Positions 34,352-47,203 are shown, counted from the first letter of the stretch. The stretch: DNA of 47,653 nt from Rhodoferax sp. (GCF_028689295.1 NZ_JAQTWL010000018.1:1-47653), one strand, 5' to 3'. The notes: generated by a model not told the origin, from the letters alone. Made by a program: numbers and translations.

Positions 34352-34951
34352 ATGAAATTTCTTGATCACCTGGAAGAGTGGCTGGTCACCTTTCTGATGG
34401 GCGGCGCGACGCTGATCATCTTTGTGGCGGTGGTACACCGCTATGCCGCCGGGTGGGCCATACCCGGCGTGCAGGACTGGCTGCTGTCGCTCAGCATGAG
34501 CTGGGCCCAGGAGCTCACCATCATCATGTTTGTCTGGATGTGCAAGTTCGGCGCGGCCTACGGCGTGCGCACCGGTATTCACGTCGGCGTTGATGTTCTG
34601 ATCAACCGGCTGGATGACAAGATGCGCGCCAAGTTCGTTATTTTCGGTCTGGCCGCGGGTGCCTTGTTCACGGGTATCGTGGCGGTGCTGGCTTCGACCT
34701 TTGTCTGGGACAACGGGGCGCACCATTACTGGCTCAATCTCCTGGGCATGTCGGTTGAAGGCATTCCCGAAGGACCCACCACGCCAGACCTGGAGTGGCC
34801 CACCTGGATGGTCTACAGCGCCGTGCCGCTGGGCACCAGCCTGATGTGTTTCCGGTTCTTGCAGGTGATGGTGACCTTCATCAAAACCGGCGAGCTGCCG
34901 CACCATGACCATGGTCATGTGGATGGTCTTGAAGAAGAGGTGGCCAAATGA
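34352..34951 (+). CDS. dctQ: C4-dicarboxylate TRAP small permease
   Basis: The small membrane subunit has 199 residues and four hydrophobic helices (for example FLMGGATLIIFVAVVHRY and WAQELTIIMFVWMC). GAAYGVRTGIHVGVD is the family's conserved G-V-R loop. It shares stop and start bases with dctM (ATGA), so translation is coupled. The C-terminal tail has several His and Asp (PHHDHGHVDG), which is unusual but of unclear meaning. Confidence 0.92.
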   Translation: MKFLDHLEEWLVTFLMGGATLIIFVAVVHRYAAGWAIPGVQDWLLSLSMSWAQELTIIMFVWMCKFGAAYGVRTGIHVGVDVLINRLDDKMRAKFVIFGLAAGALFTGIVAVLASTFVWDNGAHHYWLNLLGMSVEGIPEGPTTPDLEWPTWMVYSAVPLGTSLMCFRFLQVMVTFIKTGELPHHDHGHVDGLEEEVAK

Positions 34952-36231
34952 ATGCCGCCATCATCTTCATTTTGCTGCTGGTGCTCATGCTCACCGGCAT
35001 GCCGATCTCGATTTCGCTGGGCCTGACGGTTCTGGCATTTTTGTTTGGTTTCACCGAGGTGCCTCTTGAGTCTGTGGCCCTCAAGCTATTTACCGGGATT
35101 GAAAAGTTCGAAATAATGGCGATTCCGTTCTTCATTCTGGCAGGCAACTTCCTGACTCATGGCGGTGTGGCAAGACGCATGATCAACTTTGCCGCCAGCA
35201 TGGTCGGCCACTGGTATGGTGGCCTCGGCCTGGCGGGGGTCGTGGCCTGCGCCCTGTTTGCCGCGGTGTCAGGCTCATCACCCGCGACGGTCGTGGCCAT
35301 TGGCTCGATCTTGCTGCCTGCCATGGTCAAGGCTGGTTTTCCGAAGAGCTTTGGTGCCGGCGTGATCACCACCTCGGGCGCCCTGGGCATCTTGATTCCG
35401 CCATCCATCGTGATGGTGATGTACTCGGTGGCCACCAACACCTCGGTCGGCGCCCTGTTCATGGCCGGCGTGGTGCCCGGTATTGCACTGGCCTGCGTGC
35501 TGGGTGGCGTCACCTGGTATCGCGCCCACAAGTACAACTACCCGCGCCTGCCCAAGGCGAGCTGGACTGAGCGTCTCAGAACCTTCAAGGCCTCGGCCTG
35601 GGGCCTGCTGCTGATCGTGATTGTGATGGGCGGCATCTACAGCGGCATGTTCACGCCAACCGAGGCTGCGGCCATGAGTGCGGTCTATGCCTTCTTTGTC
35701 GCTGTATTTGTCTACAAGGACATGGGTCTCAAAGACGTGCCCAAGGTGCTGCTCAACTCGGCCAACATGGCGGCCATGCTGCTGTACATCATTACCAACG
35801 CCGTGCTTTTCTCGTTCATCATGACCAACGAAAACATTCCGCAGGCACTGGCCGACTGGATGCTGGGCAATGGCCTGGGCATGATCAGCTTCCTGCTGGC
35901 AGTCAACGTGATGCTGCTGCTGGCGGGCAACTTCATGGAGCCGTCGAGCATCGTGCTGATCTTTGCGCCCATCCTGTTCCCGGTGGCAATGAAACTGGGC
36001 ATCGACCCGGTGCACTTCGGCATCATCATGGTGGTCAACATGGAAGTCGGCATGTGCCACCCACCGGTGGGCCTGAACCTGTATGTGGCCTCGGGTATCA
36101 CCAAGATGGGGATCACCGAACTCACGGTGGCGGTGTGGCCGTGGTTGCTGGCCATGCTGTGCTTCCTGATGGTGGTGACCTACTACCCGCCCTTGTCCAC
36201 CTGGTTCCCGCGCATGCTGGGCATGATGTAG
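34948..36231 (+). CDS. dctM: C4-dicarboxylate TRAP large permease
   Basis: The large membrane subunit has 427 residues of typical length. It has hydrophobic helices throughout and the motifs ALGILIPPSIVMVMYS, TPTEAAAMSAVYAF and NMEVGMCHPPVGLNLYV. It ends with a strong terminator 22 bases later. Together with dctP and dctQ it forms a full transporter for C4-dicarboxylates, run by an ion gradient. Compare the larger DctM-type protein at 3700, which has a long insert that this one lacks. Confidence 0.94.
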   Translation: MNAAIIFILLLVLMLTGMPISISLGLTVLAFLFGFTEVPLESVALKLFTGIEKFEIMAIPFFILAGNFLTHGGVARRMINFAASMVGHWYGGLGLAGVVACALFAAVSGSSPATVVAIGSILLPAMVKAGFPKSFGAGVITTSGALGILIPPSIVMVMYSVATNTSVGALFMAGVVPGIALACVLGGVTWYRAHKYNYPRLPKASWTERLRTFKASAWGLLLIVIVMGGIYSGMFTPTEAAAMSAVYAFFVAVFVYKDMGLKDVPKVLLNSANMAAMLLYIITNAVLFSFIMTNENIPQALADWMLGNGLGMISFLLAVNVMLLLAGNFMEPSSIVLIFAPILFPVAMKLGIDPVHFGIIMVVNMEVGMCHPPVGLNLYVASGITKMGITELTVAVWPWLLAMLCFLMVVTYYPPLSTWFPRMLGMM

Positions 36232-36253
36232 CGTTTGCAAATTAGCCCCCCAC

Positions 36254-36283
36254 AAAAAGCCCGACTCTGACCGGGCTTTTTTT
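36254..36283 (+). terminator. Terminator of dctPQM
   Basis: A 10-bp stem (aaaaagcccg / cgggcttttt) with an 8-base loop is followed by T residues (seven in a row ending at 36283). It lies 22 bases behind dctM and 10 bases before a converging gene, so it is likely a terminator for both directions. Confidence 0.88.
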
Positions 36284-36293
36284 CGCACTTCAT

Positions 36294-36935
36294 TTACCTG
36301 GGATCCGCCACATAGGGGTTGCTGCGCCGCTCCCGCCCGAACGTGCTCTCGGGGCCATGGCCGGGAATAAACACCGTGTCGTCACCCATCGGCCACAGGC
36401 GCTGTTTGATGCTGGCGATCAGCGTGTCCTGGTCGCCTTGCGGAAAATCGGTTCGTCCGATCGAGCCGGCAAACAGCACATCGCCGACAAAGGCACGCTT
36501 GGCTTCACGTGAGTAAAACACCACATGACCCGGCGTGTGACCCGGGCAATGCCGCACCACCAGCTTGCAGTCGCCAACCGTGACGGTATCGCCGTCCTTG
36601 AGCCAGCGTGTTGGTGTGAACGCTTTGGCCGGTGGAAACCCAAACATTTTGCTTTGCCCGGGCAGGTCGTCGATCCAGAACTGGTCGGCCGGATGCGGGC
36701 CGATGATGGGCAAAGCCAGCCGCTCGGCCAGCTCACCGGCAGCCCCGGCGTGGTCGATGTGTGCATGGGTCAGCCAGATCTGCGTCAACGACAGTCCGAG
36801 CCGCTCCACTTCTTCGAGTAACAGGTCCAGGTCGCCACCGGGGTCGATGACTGCCGCTTGAAGCGTCTGGTCGCACCAGACCAGGGAACAGTTCTGCGCA
36901 AAATCGGTAACGGGGAGCGTGAGGTAGCGAAACAT
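36294..36935 (-). CDS. MBL-fold hydrolase (glyoxalase II-like)
   Basis: The 213 residues form a complete metallo-beta-lactamase domain: THAHIDHAG (His57, His59, Asp61, His62), CPGHTPGHVV, FVGDVLFAGSIGRTD and FIPGHGPEST. It resembles the YcbL/GloB-like small thioesterases that hydrolyse glutathione thioesters or related compounds. The longer upstream frame is unlikely: ATG 36935 gives MFRYLTLPVTDFAQN, the usual start. It converges on the dctM terminator. Confidence 0.88.
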   Translation of the reverse strand: MFRYLTLPVTDFAQNCSLVWCDQTLQAAVIDPGGDLDLLLEEVERLGLSLTQIWLTHAHIDHAGAAGELAERLALPIIGPHPADQFWIDDLPGQSKMFGFPPAKAFTPTRWLKDGDTVTVGDCKLVVRHCPGHTPGHVVFYSREAKRAFVGDVLFAGSIGRTDFPQGDQDTLIASIKQRLWPMGDDTVFIPGHGPESTFGRERRSNPYVADPR

Positions 36936-37029
36936 GGAATTTGAACGGTTGACAGAAATTGCGATTGTGCAGGATCGGTTCAGGCGCTGGCTATAGTGCA
37001 GGCCTGTTTGGTATTTTTTGGAGTTGTGT

Positions 37030-37452
37030 ATGCGCGTGTGGCAACAGCCTATTTCTGTGGCCGAACTGACCCGTACCAGCCTGGACACGGCGGTCAGTCA
37101 TTTGGGCATCGAGTTTCTGGCAGTGGGCGACGACTTCATCCGCGCCCGGGTGCCGGTGGATGCGCGCACCCGGCAACCCTTCGGCCTGCTACACGGTGGT
37201 GTCAGCGTGGTGCTGGCCGAAACGTTGGGCTCGGTGGCCGCCAACTATGCCTGCGCACCGGGTCACAAGGCCGTGGGCCTCGACATCAACGCCAACCACT
37301 TGCGCGGTGTCACCAGCGGCTGGGTCACAGGCACCACCCGCGCTGTGCACATTGGCCGAACGACACAGGTTTGGCAGATCGACATGGTCAATGACGCCGG
37401 CGAACCCACCTGCGTGTCACGCATCACCATGGCGGTGCTGGCGCCGCGCTGA
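37030..37452 (+). CDS. Hotdog-fold thioesterase (PaaI/MenI-like)
   Basis: The 140 residues have the hotdog pattern: PFGLLHGGVSVVLAETLGS with His55-Gly-Gly and the catalytic Glu64, then GLDINANHLRGV. Small tetrameric acyl-CoA thioesterases of this kind (EntH, MenI, PaaI) release CoA from aryl or acyl thioesters. The start is the ATG at 37030. TTG at 37018 would add four residues. The stop lies five bases before a converging M20 gene. The substrate is not fixed. Confidence 0.88.
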   Translation: MRVWQQPISVAELTRTSLDTAVSHLGIEFLAVGDDFIRARVPVDARTRQPFGLLHGGVSVVLAETLGSVAANYACAPGHKAVGLDINANHLRGVTSGWVTGTTRAVHIGRTTQVWQIDMVNDAGEPTCVSRITMAVLAPR

Positions 37453-37456
37453 GGCG

Positions 37457-38938
<1,482 letters not shown>

Positions 38939-38972
38939 TGAAGAGTCCTTGCGTGATGCGTCAAACGGATGC

Positions 38973-39800
38973 TCAGATCATGCCACGACTGAACCAGCCC
39001 AGACCCACCGACGTGCCACCCGGTTGTGTGCCGAGCTTGGGCCGGTATTCGCAGCCGACCCAGCCGGCGTAGCCCAACTCATCGATCAGTTTGAGCAGGT
39101 ACGGGTAATTGAGCTCGCCATGGTCAGGCTCCTGGCGCTCGGGCACGCTGGCGATCTGGATATGGCCGACGCGCCCAAATGGCAGGTAGTGGCGCAGCTT
39201 GGTGGCCACATCGCCCTCCACAATCTGGCAGTGGTACAGGTCCATTTGCACCTGCAAATTCGGCGCGCCCACAGCCGCCAAAATCTGGTGCGCATGGTCT
39301 TGCCGGTTCAGGAAGTAGCCCGGCATGTCGCGCAGGTTGATCGGCTCAATCAGCAGCGTCACGCCCTGCTGTTCGGCCTGGGCGCAGGCCCGGCGTAACT
39401 TGCCGACCACTTCATCCAGCAAGCGCTCGCGCTCGACACCGGGCGGCACCAGGCCGGACATCACATGAATCCTGGGGCAGTGCAGGGCGGCCGCATAGTC
39501 CAGCGCCAGTGCGATGCCATGGCGAAATTCGTCATCTCGCCCTTCCAAACACAATAATCCACGTTCGCCCGCGTCCCAGGCGCCCACCACCGAAGCCACA
39601 TCGGTGCCGCCCGGCGGCGCGTTGAACAGCACCTGCTGCAAACCGCTGCCCTTGAGCCGCGCCGCCAGTTCCTGCGCCGACCAAGCATAGGGAAACAAAA
39701 ATTCCGCCGCCGTAAAACCGTCGCACGCAGCGGCCTCAAAGCGGTCCAGAAAAGGCAGCTCGGGGTATAGAAAGCTCAGGTTAGCGGCAAAGCGGGGCAT
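38973..39800 (-). CDS. otnI: Hydroxypyruvate isomerase-like TIM barrel (OtnI/Hyi)
   Basis: The 275 residues belong to the xylose-isomerase-like TIM barrel. [20 protein letters not shown] at the start, [35 protein letters not shown] and [13 protein letters not shown] are typical of Hyi/OtnI (2-oxo-tetronate or hydroxypyruvate isomerase). The Glu, Asp and His ligands of the active metal are present. No otnC, otnK or ltnD genes lie beside it, so the exact substrate (hydroxypyruvate or a tetronate) remains open. Confidence 0.88.
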   Translation of the reverse strand: MPRFAANLSFLYPELPFLDRFEAAACDGFTAAEFLFPYAWSAQELAARLKGSGLQQVLFNAPPGGTDVASVVGAWDAGERGLLCLEGRDDEFRHGIALALDYAAALHCPRIHVMSGLVPPGVERERLLDEVVGKLRRACAQAEQQGVTLLIEPINLRDMPGYFLNRQDHAHQILAAVGAPNLQVQMDLYHCQIVEGDVATKLRHYLPFGRVGHIQIASVPERQEPDHGELNYPYLLKLIDELGYAGWVGCEYRPKLGTQPGGTSVGLGWFSRGMI

Positions 39801-39848
39801 GGCGTGTCACATACCGTCTTGCCAATTTTGTGTTGGCAAGTACGCGGT

Positions 39849-40970
39849 TCAGGCGTTTTTGAGCGCAGGGTAGTCGGTATAGCCCCTGGCGCCACCGCCG
39901 TACCAGGTGGTTTTGTCGCTCTCGACCAAAGGCTTGCCCTTGCGCAGACGCTCCACCAGATCGGGGTTGGCAATGAACGGGCGGCCAAATGCCACCAGAT
40001 CGGCGCCTTCCGTAATGACTTTTTGCGCCAGCTCCTTGTCCAGCCCGTTGTTGACCATCCAGGCACCCTTGCCAGCAGCGGCGCGGTAGGCGCGGCGCAG
40101 GCCGGTGTAGTCGAATGGGCGATCGGGCAACTCGCGTGGGCCGCCGGTGGCACCTTCGATGACGTGCACATAGGCCAGCCCAAACGCGGCCAGCTGGCGA
40201 ACCACGTAGTCGAACAGCGGCTGCGGGTCGGGGTCGAAGGCATCGTTGGCCGGGGTCACCGGCGACAGGCGAATGCCCACCTTGCCGGCGCCCACCGCAC
40301 TGGTCACGGCCTGCACCACTTCCATCAAAAAACGGGCGCGGTTTTCGATGCTGCCACCAAAGTCATCGCGGCGCTGGTTGGAGCCGCTTTTGAGGAACTG
40401 GTCGAGCAGATAACCGTTGGCGGCGTGGATTTCGACGCCGTCAAAACCGGCGGTCTGCACCGCATTGCGCGCCGCCGCCACATAGGTGTGCACGATGTCG
40501 GGCAGTTCGTAGGCTTGCAGCGCGCGCGGCGCCGAGGTATCGACAAAAACCGGCGCTCCGTCCTTGAGCAGCACGGTCTTGGTCTTGGCGGTGATGGCCG
40601 ACGGCGCCACCGGCTGGTCGCCGTGGGGCTGCAGGCTGGTGTGCGAGACACGGCCCACATGCCAGAGCTGGCACACAATCTTGCCGCCGGCGGCATGTAC
40701 GCTGCGCGTCACGTCCTTCCAGGCTTCGACCTGCTCCTCGGCATACAAACCGGGCACGTCGGCGTAGCCCTGGCCCTGCTGGCTGATGGCGGTGGCCTCG
40801 GTGATGATGAGCCCGGCGCTGGCGCGCTGGGTGTAATACTGGGCCATGAGGGCGGTGGGCGTGGCATCGGGCGCGCGGTTGCGCGTCAGCGGGGCCATCA
40901 CGATGCGATTGGCCAGCGCCAGGTCCCCGGCGTGTACGGGGTCGAACAGGGTGGCGGTACGGTGTAGCAT
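39849..40970 (-). CDS. nemA: Old yellow enzyme alkene reductase
   Basis: This FMN-dependent reductase of the OYE family reduces alkenes and nitro groups with NAD(P)H. The 373 residues have LFDPVHAGDLALANRIVMAP, LTRNRA, QLWHVGRVSH, EIHAANGYLLDQFL with the His/Asn substrate pair, SNQRRDDFGGSIENR and AFGRPFIANPDLVE, all in family order. The length is normal and there is no signal. The gap of 48 bases to the isomerase gene could hold a promoter. It is probably monocistronic or the first of the minus-strand group. NemA is the nearest named relative. Confidence 0.9.
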   Translation of the reverse strand: MLHRTATLFDPVHAGDLALANRIVMAPLTRNRAPDATPTALMAQYYTQRASAGLIITEATAISQQGQGYADVPGLYAEEQVEAWKDVTRSVHAAGGKIVCQLWHVGRVSHTSLQPHGDQPVAPSAITAKTKTVLLKDGAPVFVDTSAPRALQAYELPDIVHTYVAAARNAVQTAGFDGVEIHAANGYLLDQFLKSGSNQRRDDFGGSIENRARFLMEVVQAVTSAVGAGKVGIRLSPVTPANDAFDPDPQPLFDYVVRQLAAFGLAYVHVIEGATGGPRELPDRPFDYTGLRRAYRAAAGKGAWMVNNGLDKELAQKVITEGADLVAFGRPFIANPDLVERLRKGKPLVESDKTTWYGGGARGYTDYPALKNA

Positions 40971-41077
40971 AAAAGCTCCAGGTTAACTTTGGCTAAGGCC
41001 TGCAGTTTAAGGGCAGCGCGCATGCCAAAGCGTCACCGTCAGCGCAACAAGCTTGCGCCGAATGTGGCCAAGCACCG

Positions 41078-41776
41078 TTACTTTTGCAGTTTGGCTTCTT
41101 CGATCAGCACCTGGTAGGTGTAGCCGGAACCCAGGTTGACATTGGTGCGCAGAACCCCTTTAAGCTGCACCACATCGCCCACCTTGAAAAGCTCCTGGGA
41201 CGTGGCCAGCACGTCGTTGGAATTGTTGGCGGCAGCGCCCGAGCCGTCACGCAGATGGACCCAGTTCTTGCCCATGATGGCCGGGGTGAACTTGACCACC
41301 TGGGCGCGCACCAGCACCGGCTTGTCTTTAAGCGAAGCGCTCTTGGTGATCAGTTCAGCCACCGTTTGCGCGCTGGCGCCAGTCGCCTTGGCCACCTTGA
41401 TGTCAGCCGCAACGGCGGTCTTGGGCGCTGCTGCATGGGCCGAGGCGACCTGGGCGGCTTCTTCGGAAGCACTTAATTTAGGCTTGGCCAGGCTGCCGAA
41501 GAAGATTTTCGGGAAAGTTTTCTTGAGCGCCTTGCTCTCGAAATTGTCCATTTGTTCGGCGTCTTCCACCGTTACCGTGGCCCCTTTCTTGACCGGCGCC
41601 TTGCCAACGGCTGTCCAGACTTCGCCATTGGCGGTTTTAAGAAGCAGGTAGGTATAGCTGTCCACATCTTTCGCTTCGAGAACCTCGCCTTTGATCACCA
41701 CTGGAGTTGCCAGCGCATTGACGCTGTAGCCAAGGCTGGCACTCACTACCAACAGGGTCGCAAGAAACCGTTTCAT
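41078..41776 (-). CDS. Exported OB-fold-like protein (NrfJ-related)
   Basis: The 232 residues start with a Sec signal (LATLLVVSASLGYSVNALA). Two related halves follow. The first (about 25-80) has VVIKGEVLEAKDVDSYTYLL and ATVTVEDAEQM. The second (about 140-232) has PVLVRAQVVKFTPAIMGKNW, HLRDGSG and YQVLIEEAKLQK. The second half looks like an OB fold of the kind found in NrfJ-related and tRNA-anti-like periplasmic proteins. The start is ATG 41776: the frame goes to 41791, but the signal begins with MKRFLATLL. Function unknown. It is divergent from the DUF3144-like gene. Confidence 0.78.
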   Translation of the reverse strand: MKRFLATLLVVSASLGYSVNALATPVVIKGEVLEAKDVDSYTYLLLKTANGEVWTAVGKAPVKKGATVTVEDAEQMDNFESKALKKTFPKIFFGSLAKPKLSASEEAAQVASAHAAAPKTAVAADIKVAKATGASAQTVAELITKSASLKDKPVLVRAQVVKFTPAIMGKNWVHLRDGSGAAANNSNDVLATSQELFKVGDVVQLKGVLRTNVNLGSGYTYQVLIEEAKLQK

Positions 41777-41856
41777 ATCAAAACCATCCATTCTGAAAAA
41801 TAGGCTGCACGGGGCAGGCGGGCTAGCGACCCAAAAAATTCTTTCGAACTGCTGCC

Positions 41857-41886
41857 TTGAATTTTAGCTTTGCCTTGCAAGATAAT
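41857..41886 (+). promoter_or_regulatory. Probable promoter of the DUF3144-like gene
   Basis: TTGAAT (41857-41862) and GATAAT (41881-41886) are separated by 18 bases, a good sigma-70 pattern. It lies 51 bases before the ATG at 41938. Confidence 0.45.
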
Positions 41887-41937
41887 TGCAGCCTGTGGTC
41901 AAGCCACCCTTTCAAACCCCATTTCCTGGAAAGCAAC

Positions 41938-42237
41938 ATGCCGAAAAATCCGGACCCGTCCTTTTACGACCGTGCCAACGCACATATCAACCTGTCCAAC
42001 GACCAGCTCGAGCAGGACGTGCATGGCCAGGTGAGCGCCTCCATGATGTACGCCAGCGCCCGCTTCAGTACCTCCTTGACCGCCAGCGGTTACAAGAGCG
42101 GCACCGAAATGGCCGCGCAGCGCAACGCCAATATCGACTACTTTGTGCGTGAGTACCGGCTGGCGCTGGAAGAGCACATGGACGACTACATTAAAAATTT
42201 CGACCGCTACACGGCCATGTCCAAAAATATCGGCTGA
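41938..42237 (+). CDS. DUF3144-like small protein
   Basis: The 99-residue protein begins MPKNPDPSFYDRANAHINLS and continues SASMMYASARFSTSLTA and YFVREYRLALEEHMDDYI. I recognise the pattern of short DUF3144-type proteins (F-x-x-R-A-x-A-H-I-N-L-x-N). It is helical, charged and has no signal. Function unknown. The frame extends upstream to 41857, but the ATG at 41938 fits the family start and the promoter ahead of it. It precedes the SBP-kinase-regulator operon by 52 bases and could be co-transcribed. Confidence 0.8.
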   Translation: MPKNPDPSFYDRANAHINLSNDQLEQDVHGQVSASMMYASARFSTSLTASGYKSGTEMAAQRNANIDYFVREYRLALEEHMDDYIKNFDRYTAMSKNIG

Positions 42238-42289
42238 TTCTGATATAAATAACTTTGATTCAGGAAACCGCCTGCCAAAGATCGTGCCA

Positions 42290-43164
42290 ATGAAGATGTC
42301 GTTTCGCCGCATAACGTGCCGCCTCCGGCGGCTACTGTGGCTGTGCGCGGCCGTCCTGTTCTTTTATACCCCCGCCGGGGCGGCGCCGGTCAATGAGTCG
42401 ATCCGCATTGGCTTGCCAGACACCCTGCTGCACCAGCAGTACACGCTCATTGCAGAGTTGCGCCAGTACCTGACCAACAGGCTCAAACGCCAGGTCGATA
42501 TTGTGATCCACCGAAAACCCGATGAAACCACGGTGCAGCTGGACACCGAAAAAGTGGATTTTGCCTGGGTCACCGACTACCCCAACGCGCATGTCAAGAA
42601 CCGCATCCGCCTGCTGGCCTCCCCGCTGTACAAAGGGCAACCGTTCTTTACCTCTTACCTGATTGTTCCCAAATACAACCACGCCACCAGCTCCCTGTTG
42701 CAGCTCAAGGGCGCGGTGTTTGCTTTTACCGATGCCAGCCAAAACGGCAGCTATCTGGACGTGCGCTACCAATTGTTGATGGCCGGCGAAGATCCTGACC
42801 GATTTTTCAACAAAGTTTTATTCGCACGCTCACACCGCGAAGTTGTGAAAGCCGTGGCCTTGGGGCTGGCCCACGCCGGTGAAGTGGACAGCATGGTCTG
42901 GGATGCCCTGTCCGTGGCAACCCCTGGCCTGACCGCCCAAACCCGCATCGTCGCCAGATCACATGTCTATGCCGCTCCGCCGTGGGTCGCCAGTGCGCAT
43001 GTCAGCCAGAACGACTTCAACGAGTTGCAGCGCGCACTGATCGGCATGGCGACCGATCCCAAGGGCAATGAGCTGCTCAAGCGCATCGGCATAGATGGCT
43101 TTGTTCCCGGCGATGAGAACGCCTTCGAGCGCATCAACAAAATGCGGCATGCCCTGGGCGGAGA

Positions 43165-43168
<4 letters not shown>
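42290..43168 (+). CDS. PhnD-like periplasmic binding protein, linked to a sensor kinase
   Basis: The 292 residues start with a signal peptide (LLWLCAAVLFFYTPAGAA). The mature part is of the PhnD/phosphonate-binding class: IRIGLPDTLLHQQYTLIAEL, VDFAWVTDYPN and GAVFAFTDASQNGSYLD. The latter two are the typical ligand loops of this superfamily. No ABC permease is near. Instead the gene overlaps a histidine kinase gene by four bases, so it probably presents a ligand to the kinase. Two Cys exist, but only in the signal peptide, so the mature protein has none. This speaks against an arsenite sensor of the AioX type, which needs a conserved Cys. Ligand unknown. Confidence 0.84.
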
Positions 43169-44618
<1,450 letters not shown>

Positions 44619-44622
<4 letters not shown>

Positions 44623-45947
44623 CTGTCAATCGCATTTGCCTGATTGAAGACGACGAGATCATGGGCGAGGCGGTCTCCGACCGTTTTGGCCTGGAGGGCT
44701 TTGACTGCACCTGGTTCAAAACCGGCGAAGCCGCGCGCCAGTCGCTCCAGCAAGACCAGTACAGCGTCGTCATCAGCGACATCAAGCTGCCCGACATCGA
44801 CGGTGAACAACTGTTCGAAGAACTCCGGGCCGCCGGCACCGAGCTACCGCCCTACATCTTCATGACCGGCTACGGCGCCATCGACCGCGCCGTGCGCCTG
44901 CTCAAGCTCGGCGCCCAGGACTACCTGACCAAGCCGGTCGATATCCGGGCGCTGATCGACATGGTGCACAACATCTTTGCCAAGGCTGGGCGCGGCAGCG
45001 AGCACGCCTCCGGCGAGCCCGGGCTGGGGTTGTCAAGTGCCATGCGCCACATCGAGTCGGTGTTGCCCAAGCTGGCATTCGACAACATCACCGTGCTCAT
45101 CACGGGCGAATCCGGCGTTGGCAAGGAAGTGGTGGCGCGTGCCCTGCACAGGCTGCGCGACCCCGACTGGCGGTTGCCCTTTGTCACCGTCAATTGCGCC
45201 GCCATCACAGACACCCTGCTCGAAGCCGAAATGTTCGGCTACGTCAAGGGCGCCTACACCGGCGCCGTGCGCGACAAAAAAGGCTACTTCGAGCAGGCCA
45301 ATGGCGGCACGCTGTTTCTCGACGAAATTGGCGAAATGCCCCTGTCCATGCAGGTCAAACTGCTGCGCGTCATTCAGGAGCGCAAGGTGATGCGGGTGGG
45401 CTCCGAGGCGCTCATCCCCATCGAAATCAACCTGGTCTGCGCCACCAACAAGGTGCTCAAGAAAATGGTCGAAGCGGGCGAGTTCCGCGAAGACCTGTAC
45501 TACCGCATCAATGTGCTGGAGCTGCAGATTCCGCCACTGCGCGAGCGCAAGGAAGACATTCTTTGGCTGGCCAGCCAGATGCTCGATGCCGAAGCCAAGC
45601 AGCACGGCAGTCACCGCCGCGAGCTCAGCCCCGAAGCCGAGCAGTCCTTGCTGGACAACCCCTGGAAAGGCAACATCCGCGAGCTCAAAAGCTGCCTTGA
45701 GCGCGCTTGCATCCTGTCAAGCCAGGCGGTGTTGACGCCAGACATTCTGTTCGGCCACGGCGCGCAGGCCAAGCCAGAGGCCGCCACCTCGCTCACCGAC
45801 TATCTGGGCAGCTACGAGCGCCACTACATCGAGCAAACACTCAAAGGCAAAGAGGGCCGCATCGCCGACTCTGCCGCCGCGCTGGGCATCAGCCGCAAGA
45901 CACTCTGGGAAAAAATGAAGAAGCTGGGGATCAGCGAGGAAAAATAG
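44619..45947 (+). CDS. Sigma-54-dependent response regulator (NtrC family)
   Basis: The 442 residues have a receiver domain (Asp54 in VISDIKLPDI, TKPVD lysine) and an AAA+ domain with Walker A GESGVGKE (163-170). The sigma-54 contact loop reads GAYTGA at 211-216 instead of GAFTGA. GGTLFLDEIGEMP is the Walker B. The C-terminal Fis-type helix-turn-helix is in IADSAAALGISRKTLWEKM. It should activate RpoN-dependent promoters on phosphorylation by the overlapping kinase. No target promoter is obvious in the window, so targets are probably elsewhere. Confidence 0.93.
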
Positions 45948-45976
45948 CCCTTCCTCCTCGTTTGCGCAAACAGAAG

Positions 45977-47203
45977 TCAGCGCGCCAAAGCCCATGGCAA
46001 CTGCGCGGGGTTGATCACGTCCACGCTGAACGCCTGGTCTGACTTGAGGGGCCAGCCCTGAGGCACCGGTGCCACCACGTAAGCATGGTCAACGCCAACG
46101 TCCTGGCAGGCCTGCCAAAAGCCACGGCTCACCTTCGGGGCGCTGGAGAACTTGATCTCAAAACCCAGCTTTTTACTGCCCAGCTCCACCACCACATCCA
46201 GCTCGGCGCCTGCTGCCGTGCGGTAAAAGCCCACGTCAGCCCCTTTGGGCAGCAGGGCGCAAATTTGCTCCACCATGAAACCCTCCCATGACGGGCCCGC
46301 CATGGGGTGCCCGATCAGGGCGTTGACATCGGGCACATTCAGCAGTGCGTGCAGCAAGCCGCTGTCGCGCACGTACACCTTGGGCGACTTCACCAGGCGC
46401 TTGCCAATGTTCACAAAATGCGGCTCCAGTCGGCGCAGCATCATGGTGTCCACCAAAGAATCGAGGTAGCGCGCCACCGTGGTGTGCGAGATGCCACCCA
46501 GCGACGCGGCCAAGTTGGAGGCATTGAACAGCGAGCCATGCAAATGCGCCGTCATGCGCCAAAACCGGTGCAGCGTTTGTGCGGGCACATTGACACCCAG
46601 CTCGCGGATGTCGCGGTTCAAGAACGTGGCAATGAAATCGGTGCGCCATGAAAAAGACAGCGCATCGGTGGGCGCCGTGTAGCTCACCGGAAAGCCACCG
46701 CGCAACCAGAGTTTTTGGAGTGTGGGCGCATCAAAGACAGCATCGGCACCCATTGCCACTACCTCGTCGACCTGCAAGGGCGTGAGTTCCAGGTAGCTGG
46801 CGCGCCCGGCCAGCGACTCCGAGCTTTGCTGTAGCAAGCGACCGGAGGCCGAGCCCAACAGCAAAAAACGCCCCGGTGTGCGTTGTGCATCAATTTCGGG
46901 GCGCAGTTGCGCAAAAACTTCTTGCACGTACTGCACTTCGTCGAGCACCAGCAATTTGTCGCGATGGGCCTGCAAAAAACCGCTGCCTTCGGTGAGTTTT
47001 TCGCGGTCGCCTGGCAATTGCAGATCAAGGCTGATGGTGTTGGGGTGCATGGCCGCAATTTGCCGTGCCAAGGTGGTCTTGCCAACCTGCCGGGGCCCAA
47101 GCAGCACGACGGCTGGTGAAAAGGCCAATTGCTCGGTTGCTGATTTGAGCAGTGCCCGAGGAAACTCCTGCGTTTCAATCGGATTGATGTCTTTTACTTT
47201 CAT
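45977..47203 (-). CDS. AAA ATPase with DUF4143
   Basis: The 408 residues have an N-terminal P-loop, LLGPRQVGKTTLARQIA (34-50), Walker B LLVLDEVQY (84-92) and the arginine-rich AAA_14 core. From about 200 follow the DUF4143 features RFWRMTAHLHGSLFN, SHTTVARYLDSL and VYVRDSGLLHALL, then EIKFSSAPKVSRG, which has the look of a PD-(D/E)XK strand. Proteins of this kind are common in bacteria and archaea; many are accessory, and their function is unsettled. It is the only gene at the right end and is convergent to the sigma-54 regulator. Confidence 0.88.
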   Translation of the reverse strand: MKVKDINPIETQEFPRALLKSATEQLAFSPAVVLLGPRQVGKTTLARQIAAMHPNTISLDLQLPGDREKLTEGSGFLQAHRDKLLVLDEVQYVQEVFAQLRPEIDAQRTPGRFLLLGSASGRLLQQSSESLAGRASYLELTPLQVDEVVAMGADAVFDAPTLQKLWLRGGFPVSYTAPTDALSFSWRTDFIATFLNRDIRELGVNVPAQTLHRFWRMTAHLHGSLFNASNLAASLGGISHTTVARYLDSLVDTMMLRRLEPHFVNIGKRLVKSPKVYVRDSGLLHALLNVPDVNALIGHPMAGPSWEGFMVEQICALLPKGADVGFYRTAAGAELDVVVELGSKKLGFEIKFSSAPKVSRGFWQACQDVGVDHAYVVAPVPQGWPLKSDQAFSVDVINPAQLPWALAR

